A stretch of 13,022 bases of DNA from JBEAOO01 sp041164825 (GTDB taxonomy: Bacteria > Pseudomonadota > Gammaproteobacteria > Burkholderiales > Burkholderiaceae_C). The translations under genes and the position numbers were made by a program. The DNA is taken from contig JBEAOO010000291.1 in the NCBI GenBank assembly GCA_041164825.1, positions 1-13,022 on the forward strand, given 5' to 3'. This document shows, one piece after another, positions 12,975 to 13,022 of the stretch (positions are counted from its first letter, which is position 1; each line of letters starts with the position of its first letter). Below the pieces are notes generated by a model that saw nothing but the letters and a program-made list of their open reading frames with translations, was not told the origin of the DNA and searched no databases.

Positions 12975-13022
12975 GCGCCGCCCTGGACCCCGTGAAACCC
13001 GCCTACCGCGTCAACGGCGCCG
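12971..13022 (+). CDS. Start of probable UvrD/AddA-type helicase (partial)
   Basis: Only 17 codons are present, beginning MSAALDPVKPAYRVNGA, and the frame is open to the window edge. The start overlaps the stop of the nuclease gene by 4 bases (ATGA), indicating translational coupling. In Burkholderiales the RecB/AddB-like nuclease gene is usually followed by a UvrD-family helicase-nuclease, and the short AYRVNGA stretch resembles the beginning of such proteins. No helicase motif is visible yet, so the function is inferred from context. Confidence 0.55.
   Translation, partial: MSAALDPVKPAYRVNGA

Overview
This window is a GC-rich stretch of ordinary bacterial chromosome. Gene order and protein types point to a betaproteobacterium of the order Burkholderiales, most likely Comamonadaceae. 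The main clues are pst-phoU-phoBR in one directional block, trxA-rho-rpmE2 in a row, a C-minus (type B) ribosomal protein L31, and a RecB/AddB-like nuclease followed by an overlapping second gene. No prophage, insertion sequence, CRISPR array, integron or RNA gene is visible. The family and genus are inference, because no 16S or other marker is present.

Region 1 (1-5819, plus strand) is the phosphate uptake and sensing cluster: the 3' end of pstS, then pstC, pstA, pstB, phoU, phoB and phoR. PstS captures phosphate in the periplasm, PstC and PstA form the membrane channel, and PstB is the ATPase. PhoU links transporter state to the PhoR kinase, which controls PhoB. pstC/pstA overlap by 4 bases and the other genes are closely spaced. 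The two wider gaps (pstS-pstC and pstB-phoU) each hold a GC-rich hairpin without a U-tract, which could adjust relative gene dosage.

Region 2 (5820-5974) is a short convergent junction with an 18-bp CAG/CTG palindrome and five 12-bp imperfect tandem repeats. Beyond it on the minus strand lies a membrane glycosyltransferase of the ArnT/PMT type (5975-7690).

Region 3 (7775-10104, minus strand) reads trxA, rho, rpmE2. Two near-duplicate terminator hairpins follow rpmE2. A perfect TATAAT lies in front of rpmE2. Another TATAAT overlaps the trxA stop codon and is the best candidate promoter for rho, giving rho a leader of about 270 nt that starts with a strong hairpin.

Region 4 (10206-13022, plus strand) is divergent from trxA. 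It encodes a PD-(D/E)XK nuclease with an AddB-style iron-sulfur cysteine pattern, overlapping by 4 bases the start of a second gene that runs off the window and is probably the UvrD/AddA-type helicase partner.

I did not find a clearly new biological system. The points most worth a second look are the rho leader and promoter, the repeat array and palindrome at the convergent junction, a G8 tract inside phoR, and the nuclease that lacks a visible Walker A motif. No gene-free stretch exceeds 300 bases; the longest is 275 bases, between rho and trxA.
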